Source: Streptomyces sp. NBC_00102 (GTDB lineage: Bacteria > Actinomycetota > Actinomycetes > Streptomycetales > Streptomycetaceae). Taken from it: a DNA stretch of 64,000 bases. Positions 8,137 through 16,505 of this stretch are shown here, in pieces (within the stretch, counting starts at the first letter, position 1; every line of letters starts with the position of its first letter). Location: the NCBI RefSeq assembly GCF_026343115.1, contig NZ_JAPEMC010000001.1:5745001-5809000 (forward strand). The letters run 5' to 3'. The position numbers and the translations under genes were made by a program. Below the pieces are notes generated by a model. That model saw nothing but the letters and a program-made list of their open reading frames with translations. It did no database searches and was not told where the DNA came from.

Positions 8137-9507
8137 ATGCGCAGATTTCCCGTTCCCCTGTACACCCTGTTGGCGAGCGCTCTGGCGGTCGTACTGGCCG
8201 CCGCACTGAGCCTGACCGTCTCGGCCCCTCGGGCGCAGGCCGCGACGGTCACGATCCAGGCCGAGTCCTACGCGGCCCAGTCGGGCGTCGCCCTGGAGGC
8301 GACCGCCGACACCGGCGGCGGGCAGAATGCCGCGTACCTCGCCGACGGCGACTGGATGCGCTTTGACAACGTCGACCTCGGCGGAGCCGGCCGGCTGACG
8401 GTTTCGGCCCGGGCCGCCTCCGCCGTCGGCTCGGGCACGGTCGAGCTGCGTACCGCCGCACTGACCGGGCCGCTGCTCGCCGTCATACCGGTCTCCCCGA
8501 CCGGCGGTTGGCAGAACTGGTCCACCCTGACGACCGAGGTCACCACCCATCCCACCGGCGCGCAGACGGTGTTCGCCGTACTGCGCTCCACGACACCCGG
8601 CGACTTCGTCAACATCAACTGGTTCTCCTTCGCCGGCGAGGGCGACAGCGCGGCGGCCGGATGGGTCCCCGTCGACCAGGCCAAGTGGAACGCGCAGCTG
8701 GCGCAGTTCCGCGCGATGACACCTGCCGCGGTGCCCGCGACCACGGTCCGGGTTCCGGAGTTCAACGCCACCTGCGTCTACAGTCACTCCAAGCCGGACG
8801 ACCCCATCGTTCTGCCGGGCCTGCCCGGGGCGTCCCACATGCACAGCTTCTTCGGCAACAAGAGCACCGACGCGTTCTCCACCCCCGAGTCGCTGCAGGC
8901 CAGCACGCCTACCAGTTGCACCCCTGCCGTCGACCTCTCCGCGTACTGGATCCCCACCCTCTACGAGGGCGACACGGCCGTGGAACCGGAGGGCATGATC
9001 GTCTACTACGGTTCCCGGCTCACCGACCCGGCGGCGACCGTTCCCTTCCCCCAGGGGTTCCGCATGATCGCGGGCAGCGCCAAGACGCAGACACCCACCC
9101 CGGCGGGATCACCGGGCCAGTTCTGGTGCGCCGGTCCGGGCGGTGAGACCGGACGCAGCGCCGACGGCAACTGGCCGGTGTGCGCCCCCACGGCCCACCT
9201 CACCCATCAACTGGTCTTCCCCGACTGCTGGGACGGCAAGAACCTCGACAGCCCCGACCACAAGTCGCACGTGGCGTTCACGTACGACGGCAAGTGCAGC
9301 GGCGCCTACCCCGTCGCCATCCCCAACCTCTCCTTCGTCACCAGCTACCCGACCAGTGGCGGTGCCGCCGGCTTCCGGCTGGCTTCGGGCATGGCCTCGT
9401 CCATCCACGGTGACTTCTTCAACGCCTGGGACAACGCCGCTCTCGGCCACCGTGTGAAGGACTGCATCAACCAGAAGGCCAAGTGCAACTCCGCCGGCAC
9501 GTTCTGA
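8137..9507 (+). CDS. Secreted CBM6-DUF1996 protein
   Basis: A 456-residue exported protein. The signal peptide (LLASALAVVLAAALSLTVSA, cleavage after AQAA) leads into a CBM6-like module at about 37-165 (IQAESYAAQSGVALEATADT, ADGDWMRFDNVDLGG). The remainder is a DUF1996 domain with its characteristic SHMHSFFGN motif, paired Cys and the late HLTHQLVFPDCWDG segment. DUF1996 has no firmly established activity; its fusion to carbohydrate-binding modules suggests polysaccharide association. GAGGAAGTGAC precedes the ATG. Short direct repeats (GTCTTCACCCC) lie at about 8091-8116. It probably belongs to the same carbon-use region as the GH16 gene. Confidence 0.85.
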   Translation: MRRFPVPLYTLLASALAVVLAAALSLTVSAPRAQAATVTIQAESYAAQSGVALEATADTGGGQNAAYLADGDWMRFDNVDLGGAGRLTVSARAASAVGSGTVELRTAALTGPLLAVIPVSPTGGWQNWSTLTTEVTTHPTGAQTVFAVLRSTTPGDFVNINWFSFAGEGDSAAAGWVPVDQAKWNAQLAQFRAMTPAAVPATTVRVPEFNATCVYSHSKPDDPIVLPGLPGASHMHSFFGNKSTDAFSTPESLQASTPTSCTPAVDLSAYWIPTLYEGDTAVEPEGMIVYYGSRLTDPAATVPFPQGFRMIAGSAKTQTPTPAGSPGQFWCAGPGGETGRSADGNWPVCAPTAHLTHQLVFPDCWDGKNLDSPDHKSHVAFTYDGKCSGAYPVAIPNLSFVTSYPTSGGAAGFRLASGMASSIHGDFFNAWDNAALGHRVKDCINQKAKCNSAGTF

Positions 9508-10052
9508 CCCGCTGGTCGGCATGGGGCGTGGCCCTGGCGCTTCCGGCTGTCGGCTGCACCGCGCAGCCGACAGCCGGAGCGCCTCCACCGGTCTTCAACG
9601 CCACCGACAGCGCGTGGATCCTCCTGATGATCCCCATGGCCGACCGTGCGCGGCTCCTGACCGATCTGGCGCCCTCCCGTACGACGGACCCGGCCCTGGC
9701 CGCCTTTTCGGCGGACACCGCATCGGCACTCCGCGCGGACCTGCGCCGCCTGCGCGCGGTGCTGAAGCTCTCGGGCGTCCCCGACACCCATCCCCACGAG
9801 GGGCACGACATGCCGGGCATGGTCAGCCTCGACACCCTCCGGAAGGCGGCCGACGCGAACGGCCAGGCGTTCGACCGGATTCTCATCGAAGCGCTGAGCG
9901 CCCACCTCGCGCAGTCCGGGACGCTCTGTGCCGGTGAGCGAGCCCGGGGCCGGGCGGACCAGGCGAAGGACCTGGCCGCGGCCATCGCGAAGAGCGCGGC
10001 GGTACGGGCTTCCCGGCTGGAGGAACTGCGCGCGGACCAGCCGCGGGTGTGA
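9483..10052 (+). CDS. DUF305-like lipoprotein lacking the usual His pairs
   Basis: A 189-residue protein with a lipobox (LPAVGC, Cys near residue 25) after a charged start and hydrophobic core. It should be lipid-anchored outside the membrane. FNATDSAWILLMIPMADRAR and the later FDRILIEALSAHLAQSG resemble the two halves of DUF305, but the MIPHH-type metal-binding His pairs are replaced (MIPMA, no HH). A short HPHEGHDMPGM stretch could still bind metal. GTG at 9483 overlaps the preceding gene by 25 bases, with AGAAGG just upstream, so translation is likely coupled. The role is unknown. Confidence 0.65.
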   Translation: MQLRRHVLTRWSAWGVALALPAVGCTAQPTAGAPPPVFNATDSAWILLMIPMADRARLLTDLAPSRTTDPALAAFSADTASALRADLRRLRAVLKLSGVPDTHPHEGHDMPGMVSLDTLRKAADANGQAFDRILIEALSAHLAQSGTLCAGERARGRADQAKDLAAAIAKSAAVRASRLEELRADQPRV

Positions 10053-10084
10053 CCGCACAGGTCGTCGACCGGGCCGTTTCCGCC

Positions 10085-10120
10085 CCCTGCCCGCTGGGAG
10101 AAGTGTCCTGGCGGGCAGGG
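10085..10120 (+). terminator. Hairpin terminator after the DUF305-like gene
   Basis: CCCTGCCCGC (10085-10094) pairs exactly with GCGGGCAGGG (10111-10120) over a 16-base loop, 33 bases after the stop codon. The rest of the gap to 10351 shows no convincing gene. A short open piece reading LGTAEFLRAWAAHPVFRLVK near 10164-10228 might be a gene fragment but cannot be assigned. Confidence 0.6.
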
Positions 10121-10351
10121 CGGTGCCGGTCGTCGCTCGGCACTAGGCTCCCAGCATGTCTGGCGCTGGGAACGGCGGAGTTCCTGCGGGCCTGGGCCGC
10201 GCACCCCGTCTTCCGGCTGGTCAAGTGATCCAGGCGGCTCCGCGGCAGAGGTGGAGCCGTGACCTGGACCACCTGATCATGCGGCGAGAGCGGATCGACC
10301 GCCCGGCGGATTCCTTTCCGTCACGACCGCCGATCCGGCGAACCCCTGCTG

Positions 10352-10972
10352 TCACAGCATGGGATGGGAGGCCGTCGGCCGCCGTCGCACGGCGTCGGCG
10401 ATGACCGCTGAGACGAACTTGTCGACGACTGCCGTGGTCGGCGGGCCGGGGTCGCGGTCCGTGAACAGGAGATGGCCGCCACCGACCAGGGAAAGGGTGA
10501 GCGAGTCGATGTCGGCGTCGGCCGCGATGCGGCCCCGTTCGCGTTCGTCGGTCAGGTAGGCGGAAACCGCGGTGGTCGCCTGGGCGAGGATCGCGATGCC
10601 GCCTCCGGGTGTGGCCTTCCGCAGTCGTGCGCGCAGCTCGTCCCGGAAGGTGATGAGCGGGATGATCGCCACCGGAATCGGTCCGAACAGGATGGTCAGC
10701 GCGCCGGTGAGGTTGTCGCCCACCGTGCCCGTACCTGCCGACTCGCGCAACGCGCCCGTCTGTGCTTCGAGTTGAGCGGCCCGGTCGAGTACGAGGTCGG
10801 CGAGGAAGGCGTCGAAGTCGGAGAAGTGCCGGTGCAGGACGCCCTTGGCGCATCCCGCCTCGTCGGTGACGGCCCGGCTGGTGAGCGCGTGCGGCCCGTC
10901 CCGCAGAAGTACGCGTTCGGCGGCGTCGAACAGCTGCTGCCGCGCGTCGCGAAGGTGTACCCCGGTCGGCAC
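10352..10972 (-). CDS. TetR-family transcriptional regulator
   Basis: A 206-residue TetR regulator. The N-terminal helix-turn-helix spans QLFDAAERVLLRDG, then VTDEAGCAKGVLHRHFSDFDAFLADLV. The C-terminal domain is helical and probably ligand binding. GTG at 10972 was chosen because GAGAGGAT lies six bases upstream and the HTH then starts at the usual distance. An upstream GTG at 11032 would put the palindromic operators inside the gene. It diverges from a methyltransferase gene whose promoter carries two matching palindromes, so it probably represses both genes. Confidence 0.85.
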   Translation of the reverse strand: MPTGVHLRDARQQLFDAAERVLLRDGPHALTSRAVTDEAGCAKGVLHRHFSDFDAFLADLVLDRAAQLEAQTGALRESAGTGTVGDNLTGALTILFGPIPVAIIPLITFRDELRARLRKATPGGGIAILAQATTAVSAYLTDERERGRIAADADIDSLTLSLVGGGHLLFTDRDPGPPTTAVVDKFVSAVIADAVRRRPTASHPML

Positions 10973-11009
10973 TCGCAGATCCTCTCGTACGTCGACAAGG
11001 TGGCGTCCG

Positions 11010-11052
11010 TTGTCGAGTGGGCATGTGCCCACTAAGGTGGGCGCATGCCCAC
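11010..11052 (+). promoter_or_regulatory. Leaderless promoter overlapped by two TetR-type operators
   Basis: A -35 TTGTCG (11010-11015), a 17-base spacer and a -10 TAAGGT (11033-11038) place transcription start at or near the ATG at 11045. Two related palindromes overlap these elements: GTGGGCATGTGCCCAC at 11017-11032, filling the spacer, and GTGGGCGCATGCCCAC at 11037-11052, covering the start. Both sit upstream of the divergent tetR start, an arrangement suited to repression of the methyltransferase and autoregulation. Confidence 0.65.
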
Positions 11053-11950
11053 ACTACCGCGAGAGCAGCCTGAACCGTCCCCGGTGGAAACGTCCTTGAA
11101 GGAGTCGTCCGCGCGGGAGTCGCACGAGGCCCGGCGGATGGCCGAGTCGTTCGGCGCGGACGCTCGGCGCTACGACCGGGCCCGGCCCGGTTACCCGGAC
11201 GCGTTGGTGGCACGGATCGTCTCCGGGATCTCCGGGATCTCCGGGATCTCCGGGATCCCCGGGCCCGACGTGCTCGACGTCGGCTGCGGCACCGGCATCG
11301 CGGCCCGCCAGTTCCAGGCGGTCGGTTGCGCCGTACTCGGTGTCGAACCCGATGCGCGGATGGCCGACTTCGCGCGAGCCCGTGGCCTGCCGGTCGAGGT
11401 AGCGACCTTGGAAGCCTGGCAGCCGGCCGGCCGGACGTTCGACGCGGTCGTCGCCGCCCAGTCGTGGCACTGGGTGGATCCGGTCGGCGGCGCCGCGAAG
11501 GCTGCCGACGTGCTGCGTCCGGGGGGACGGCTGGCGATCTTCGGCCACGTGTACGAGCCGCCGGTCGAGGTGGCCGAACCGTTCGCCGCTGCCTTCCGGC
11601 GGGCGGCTCCCGACTCCCCGCTCAGCGGTCAACCGGCCCGACGGCCCCTCGACTTCTATCAGGCCGCATACGCGAAGGTCGCCGACAGGATCCGGGAATC
11701 CGGGCAGTTCGAGGATCCGGAACTCTGGCGATTCGACCGGGAACAGTCGTACACACGCGACCAATGGCTCGATCTGCTGCCCACCACCGGCGGTCTCACC
11801 CGGCTCCGTCCCGATCAGCTGGCCGAGGTGCTGGATGCCGCAGGACGGGCCATCGACTCCCTGGGGGGACGCTTCACGATGAACTGGACCACCTTGGCCG
11901 TGACCGCCGTGCGCGCGGGGAGGGGCGCCGGGGCGGCCTTGGAGGGCTGA
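11045..11950 (+). CDS. Class I SAM-dependent methyltransferase
   Basis: A 301-residue protein with a Rossmann methyltransferase core. The SAM motif I is VLDVGCGTGIAARQF, followed by an acidic strand end (VLGVEPD), then AAQSWHWVDP and VLRPGGRLAIFGH. RRYDRARPGYP near the N-terminus is typical of the Methyltransf_11 group. ATG at 11045 has no ribosome binding site but sits at the predicted transcript start, so the mRNA is probably leaderless. A run of 9-base repeats encodes SGISGISGISGIPGP just before motif I. The substrate is unknown; the TetR neighbour suggests a small-molecule-induced function. Confidence 0.85.
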   Translation: MPTLPREQPEPSPVETSLKESSARESHEARRMAESFGADARRYDRARPGYPDALVARIVSGISGISGISGIPGPDVLDVGCGTGIAARQFQAVGCAVLGVEPDARMADFARARGLPVEVATLEAWQPAGRTFDAVVAAQSWHWVDPVGGAAKAADVLRPGGRLAIFGHVYEPPVEVAEPFAAAFRRAAPDSPLSGQPARRPLDFYQAAYAKVADRIRESGQFEDPELWRFDREQSYTRDQWLDLLPTTGGLTRLRPDQLAEVLDAAGRAIDSLGGRFTMNWTTLAVTAVRAGRGAGAALEG

Positions 11951-12000
11951 CCGCAGCGGCCGTGCCGAGGGGCCGGGGCGGGGCCGGCAGGCCGATCTCC

Positions 12001-13890
12001 CTACGGGGTGGTCTCTCGGTCCGCACGGTGGAGCATGGTGGCACCTGCCTCGGCGGTGGAGGACCGCACCAGGATCTCGGGTGAACCGCCGCGCAGCTCG
12101 TAGTCGTAAGTTCCGCGCGGTGCTGGACACTTCGGGGAGTGAGCCACCGGCTGGGCGCCGGTGGTCTTCAACATTCCGTCCTGATGGGCGAGGAGGGCGG
12201 CCTCCCAGCGGCAGGTGCTTTTGCCCGTGGTCAGTTCACCGGTCACCGCGATCGCCCCGAGTCCGCCTTCGCCGAAGGAGATCCGCAGTCCGTTGCCGTC
12301 CTCCCACACGCCGCGCATCGCGGCGGGCACGTGCACGGCTCCCGGATCGACGGGCTCCACCCAGGTGGAGCTGGATTCGCTCTCCGCCCAGTACATCGAG
12401 TCTCCCCGGGGGTCGATCTCCAGATGCATGCTGCTAGGAACCCCACAGGTGTGCGCCGGGCCCGAGCCGACCGCCTTCATCGTGAATTCGGAGACCGTCA
12501 GTTCCTTGTGACCCCGGGGGGTGGCCAGGGCGCTGCCCCGGCAGATGACGTCACCGGTGGCCGACACCACGTCGACCCTTCTCGCGGAGGTGATGCGCCG
12601 GGCCATGTCGAGTCGCACCACGAGCAGGGGGCGGCCCTCTTCGTGCCCCGTCATCCACGCCCCCGAGAAGTCGATGCCGGGCCCGGCCGCAACGACGGTG
12701 TACTCCTGGGGTGACGTCGCGTCGTCCCGCAGCCCGTACGCGCCCGCTGCCGCAGCCAGTACGCCGACCGTCAGGGCGGCGGCCATGATGCGTCCGCGCC
12801 GGTGTTTCGGTGTCGGTGCCTCGGTGGTGTCCGTCGGTGCTGTGTCGTCGGCGGGCGGGGAGGAGAGGTGCGGTGCGTCCGGTCCCGGACCGAGGTCCCA
12901 GTTCGCGGACGGCTCCGACGTGTGGACGGTGAGTACCGACAGGCCGGACCCCGCTCTGTCGACCGTTCTGCAGCCCCTCTCGCGCGCGGGCTCGGAAGGG
13001 ACCGGCTCCTCGGCGAACCGGTGCACCCGGGCCAGGAGGGACGGCGGCAGCCACGCGCCCTCGGGAGCGGTCCGTGTCCGTTCGACGATCTCCGTCGTGG
13101 TCGGCCGTTCCGCCGGATCCTTCGCGAGGCAGTCCCTCACCAGGTCGGCCACCGATTCCGGTATGCCGGTCAGGTCCGGTTCCTCGTACGCGATACGGAA
13201 GAGCAGGGCGTGGATCCCTGACTCGCCGTCCCCGAACGGGGTCCGGCCGGCTGCCGCGTAGGCGAGTACGGAGCCCAGCGAGAACACGTCGCAGGCCGTG
13301 GTGATCTCCTGACCGCGCACCTGTTCGGGCGCCATGTACCGGGGGGAGCCCGGGCCGGTCCCGGTGGAGGAGAACGTGTCCGCGTCGGTGCCCTCCAGCG
13401 CGCGGGCGATGCCGAAGTCGATGACTCGGGGCCCTGCCGCGGTGAGCAGCACGTTGGACGGTTTGAGGTCGCGGTGGACGATCCCCGCACGGTGAATCGC
13501 GTCGAGTGCCAGTGCCATCCGGTGGGCGAGTACATGGGCGGACGCCGAAGGCAGCGGCCCGAAACCGCTGTCCACGACGGACTGCAAGGTGGGGCCGGGT
13601 ATGTAGGCGGTGGCGATCCACGGAGGTGTCCCGTCGGTGTTCGCGTCGAGGACCGGCGCCGTCCACACGTCCCCGACGCGACGGGCCGCGCGCACCTCGC
13701 GGGCGAACCTGGCCCGGAAGGTGGGGTGTTCGGCGATCTCCGCACGGATCGTCTTGACCGCGACCAGGCTTTCACCGGTCTCGTCGCGGTGCCTCGCCAG
13801 GTAGACCCTCCCCATCCCTCCCGAGCCCAGCCTGCCGAGCAGCCAGTAGGGGCCCAGGTGTGGCGGGTCCTCGTCAGTCAGTGGTCGCAT
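12001..13890 (-). CDS. Receptor-type serine/threonine protein kinase (PknB family)
   Basis: A 629-residue kinase. The catalytic domain fills the N-terminal half: P-loop GSGGMGRVY (22-30), catalytic Lys46 in VAVKTI, the HRDLKPSNVLL loop, DFG in VIDFGIARAL and the APE-like segment RYMAPEQVRG. A Pro/Thr-rich linker leads to one membrane segment (IMAAALTVGVLAAAAGAYGL). An extracellular domain of about 220 residues without PASTA repeats follows and presumably senses a signal. ATG at 13890 gives a normal kinase start with GAGGA nine bases upstream. It is convergent with the methyltransferase gene, so transcription is separate. Confidence 0.9.
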   Translation of the reverse strand: MRPLTDEDPPHLGPYWLLGRLGSGGMGRVYLARHRDETGESLVAVKTIRAEIAEHPTFRARFAREVRAARRVGDVWTAPVLDANTDGTPPWIATAYIPGPTLQSVVDSGFGPLPSASAHVLAHRMALALDAIHRAGIVHRDLKPSNVLLTAAGPRVIDFGIARALEGTDADTFSSTGTGPGSPRYMAPEQVRGQEITTACDVFSLGSVLAYAAAGRTPFGDGESGIHALLFRIAYEEPDLTGIPESVADLVRDCLAKDPAERPTTTEIVERTRTAPEGAWLPPSLLARVHRFAEEPVPSEPARERGCRTVDRAGSGLSVLTVHTSEPSANWDLGPGPDAPHLSSPPADDTAPTDTTEAPTPKHRRGRIMAAALTVGVLAAAAGAYGLRDDATSPQEYTVVAAGPGIDFSGAWMTGHEEGRPLLVVRLDMARRITSARRVDVVSATGDVICRGSALATPRGHKELTVSEFTMKAVGSGPAHTCGVPSSMHLEIDPRGDSMYWAESESSSTWVEPVDPGAVHVPAAMRGVWEDGNGLRISFGEGGLGAIAVTGELTTGKSTCRWEAALLAHQDGMLKTTGAQPVAHSPKCPAPRGTYDYELRGGSPEILVRSSTAEAGATMLHRADRETTP

Positions 13891-14019
13891 GGCCAGGAAT
13901 CCTCGCACGCGGAGGACGCGGACGGAGAGGGTTCCGGCCGCCGACCGATCCATCCGGGCGATCACCGGGCCGCGCGCCCGCCGACGGCGCGCCGGCGAGC
14001 GGTTCGCGGGCCGGACCGC

Positions 14020-14646
14020 TCACCCGGCGGGGCGGGAGTGGACGCTGACGGCGTAGCCGCAGCCCGGTTCGTAGGGGTCACCGCTCCATGAGGCGTAACG
14101 CTGCCGCAGGACGAGGCCGGCACGGGTGCACCAGTCGTCGAACTCATCAAGAGTCAAGGGGGGTTCGGGCAAGGGAAGGTGTGCCGCGTCGAGTCCCATG
14201 CCGGTGACCAGCAGGCCGCCGGGGCGCAGGGCGGCGGCCAGGTGGCGGACCACGTCCGGTTCGGTGCCGGGGGCCAGGAGGGGGATGACGTTTCCGGCGG
14301 CGAGGACCAGGTCGAAGTCCGGTTCCAGGCCGAGGGTGTCCAGGCGGGCCAGGTCGCCGAGGAGCCAGTCCTGCGTGGGGGCGTTGCGACGGGCGACGGC
14401 GAGCATCGAGGCGTCGACGTCCACGCCGGCGCAGCGGTGGCCCAGTTCGGCGAGCCGGATCGCGATCCGGCCGGTGCCGCAGCCCGCGTCGAGTACCCGG
14501 GCGGCCGGCTTCAGCAGCGCGGCGCAGAAGGTGGCTTCGCCGTGGACGTCGTGGCCGGATTCGGCGAGCCGGGCGAAGCGCCGGGCGTACTCCTCGCCGG
14601 CTTGTCCGCCGGTCAGTTCCGCCCAGCGGTCGTGTTGCCCAGTCAT
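14020..14646 (-). CDS. Class I SAM-dependent methyltransferase
   Basis: A 208-residue methyltransferase. SAM motif I is VLDAGCGTGRIAIRL, followed by CAGVDVDASML and LVLAAGNVIPLL, then LRPGGLLVTGM. The compact size and the absence of extra domains fit the Methyltransf_25 group. It starts back-to-back with the Wadjet operon, 296 bases away. The substrate is not predictable, and no link to the defence genes is visible beyond proximity. Confidence 0.85.
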   Translation of the reverse strand: MTGQHDRWAELTGGQAGEEYARRFARLAESGHDVHGEATFCAALLKPAARVLDAGCGTGRIAIRLAELGHRCAGVDVDASMLAVARRNAPTQDWLLGDLARLDTLGLEPDFDLVLAAGNVIPLLAPGTEPDVVRHLAAALRPGGLLVTGMGLDAAHLPLPEPPLTLDEFDDWCTRAGLVLRQRYASWSGDPYEPGCGYAVSVHSRPAG

Positions 14647-14886
14647 GTGCGGAGCGCCTTCCGGTCAGCCTCGTCCGGCAGGGGGCGAGGTCGGTCTGTT
14701 GGTGAGATTCTCCCAGGTGGAGGAGGGGGCGGGACGTAGGATCGCCAGGGCGGCGCGAGCCGCGGGCCGGCCGGGTGTGCCGACCGGTGGGGCGTCCGGC
14801 GGGAGCCCGGCGGCAGTCCGGTCGGAGTCCGGTGGGAGCCCGGCAGTCCGGAGTGGGGGAATGTGATCAAGTTCGAGCGTGAATCG

Positions 14887-14923
14887 GTCAAGTGTTGACG
14901 TCCGGGCCGATCGGGGAGAGTGG
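14887..14923 (+). promoter_or_regulatory. Candidate promoter and dyad upstream of the Wadjet operon
   Basis: GTCAAGTGTTGAC (14887-14899) is a palindrome with five-base arms. Its right arm starts a -35-like TTGACG at 14895-14900. Only a weak -10 (AGTGGT) follows at 18 bases. An alternative -10, TAGGAT, lies near 14738. The rest of the 14647-14942 gap holds short direct repeats of a CCGGTGGGAGCC type (14794-14855) and no gene. Confidence 0.4.
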
Positions 14924-14942
14924 TCCGGAAGGATGGGGGGCG

Positions 14943-16505
14943 ATGGACATGACTTCTTCCCGGCCGTTGAGCCCGGCGGACGGGTACGGGCCGTTCGCCC
15001 ATCTCACCGCCCCGAACGTGCTGCTCTACCGCTCGGTGATGCGGGCCTTCCTGGTGGCCAAGGAGCGGTTCGCCGTCCATCTGCGGCCCGAGGACGTGTA
15101 CGCGGGCCTGCCCGTCGCCGTACGCCCCGGTGAGCCGGAGGGCGTCGCCGGGGCGCTGGACAAGCTGGTCGAGTGGGGCAATCTGCGGGCAGATCCCGAC
15201 ACCGGGCGGGTCACGGCCGTCGAGGACTTCTACCGCAAGCGGTTCATCTACCAGCTCACCCGGGCGGGCGAGGCGGCCGAGGAGGCCCTGTCCGTCTACG
15301 ACGAGGCGCTCGGGCGGCGGGGCGCGCTCCAGGCGGTGGCGCTCCATGACATCGTCACCCAGCTCAGGGCCCTTCTCGTACTCGCCGCGGACGAGGAGCC
15401 CGATCCGGCCAAGACGCATCTCGCACTGGACGGGCTGGCCAGCCGGTTCGCCGCGCTCGCCGACAACGCGCGGGCCTTCATGGGGTCCCTGCAGCGCACC
15501 ATCGACCTCCACGACGTGGGGGAGGACGTGTTCCTCGCCTACAAGGACCAGCTCATCCAGTACCTGGAGCGGTTCATCCAGGACCTGATCACCCTCGGCG
15601 GTCGCATCGCCGGGCTGATCCTGGAGCTGGAGACGGGCGGCGGCATCGGGCCGCTGCTGCACGTCGCCGCCGCGCGTGAAGCGGCGGATGCCACCCCGCA
15701 GGAGGCCGCGCACGCCGAAGAGGTGGCGTACGAAGGGTGGGCGGCGCGGTGGGACGGGCTCGCGGCCTGGTTCCTGAGCCGGAACGGACGAGAGTCGCAG
15801 GCCCGGCTGCTGCGCGGCCGCGCCCTCGGTGCCGTACCCCAGCTTCTCTCAGTCGTGCGGTCGTTGAACGAGCGCCGGGCGGGGCGTTCGGACCGCTCCG
15901 CCGATTTCCGTACGCTCGCCCGCTGGTTCGCCGAGGCCCCGGACGACGACGCCCGGCACCGGCTCTGGCGTGCTGCCTTCGGGCTGTATCCGGCCCGGCA
16001 CCTCACGGTGGACGCCGAGACCCTCGCCGCCCGGTTCGCGCACCCCGAACCCGCCTCCACCACGTGGGCCGACGCCGAACCGCTGCGCATCAGCCCGCAG
16101 CTGCGCCGCACGGGCAGTTACGAGCGGCGCGGCAAGCCCCGCAAGGTGCAGGACCGGCAAGAAGCACGCCGGGTCCTCGCCGAGGTGGCGGTCAAGCAGG
16201 CCGCGGAGATCGCGGCCGCGCGGGCCCGCCTGGTCACCGACGGCATCACCCGGCTGTCCGGGATCGGAGAGCTCGACCCCGTGAGCTTCCGGCTCTTCCT
16301 CCAGCTCCTCGGCGACGCCCTGGCGACCTGGCGGCCCGGAATGACGCGCACGGTGGCCACCAGCAACGACGGATCCATGGAGATCCGGCTCACCGCACCG
16401 GCCGACGGGTCCACCGCCGAGGTCCGCACACCGGGCGGCGTCTTCCGCGGCCCCGACCACACCATCGAGATTCTCGACCTCATGGAAGGGAGCGACGGAC
16501 GATGA
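14943..16505 (+). CDS. jetA: Wadjet type I subunit JetA (DUF2397/TIGR02677)
   Basis: A 520-residue protein recognised by its order and by family features: FAHLTAPNVLLYRSVMRAFL near the start, the winged-helix region at about 25-90 (VEWGNLRADPDTGRVTAVEDFYRKRFIYQL), and long helices with TIDLHDVGEDVFLAYKDQLI. In Wadjet, JetA is the kleisin-like (MukF-related) subunit that bridges the JetC heads. ATG at 14943 is preceded by AAGGA. ATG at 14949 is the only close alternative. Its stop overlaps the jetB start (ATGA), so the four genes form one coupled operon that acts against closed circular plasmids. Confidence 0.93.
   Translation: MDMTSSRPLSPADGYGPFAHLTAPNVLLYRSVMRAFLVAKERFAVHLRPEDVYAGLPVAVRPGEPEGVAGALDKLVEWGNLRADPDTGRVTAVEDFYRKRFIYQLTRAGEAAEEALSVYDEALGRRGALQAVALHDIVTQLRALLVLAADEEPDPAKTHLALDGLASRFAALADNARAFMGSLQRTIDLHDVGEDVFLAYKDQLIQYLERFIQDLITLGGRIAGLILELETGGGIGPLLHVAAAREAADATPQEAAHAEEVAYEGWAARWDGLAAWFLSRNGRESQARLLRGRALGAVPQLLSVVRSLNERRAGRSDRSADFRTLARWFAEAPDDDARHRLWRAAFGLYPARHLTVDAETLAARFAHPEPASTTWADAEPLRISPQLRRTGSYERRGKPRKVQDRQEARRVLAEVAVKQAAEIAAARARLVTDGITRLSGIGELDPVSFRLFLQLLGDALATWRPGMTRTVATSNDGSMEIRLTAPADGSTAEVRTPGGVFRGPDHTIEILDLMEGSDGR

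Noticed and set aside
10156..10404. Possible small gene between the DUF305-like and TetR genes
   Set aside because: Composition is shadow-like, it overlaps the TetR 3' end, and only a 20-residue piece looks protein-like.
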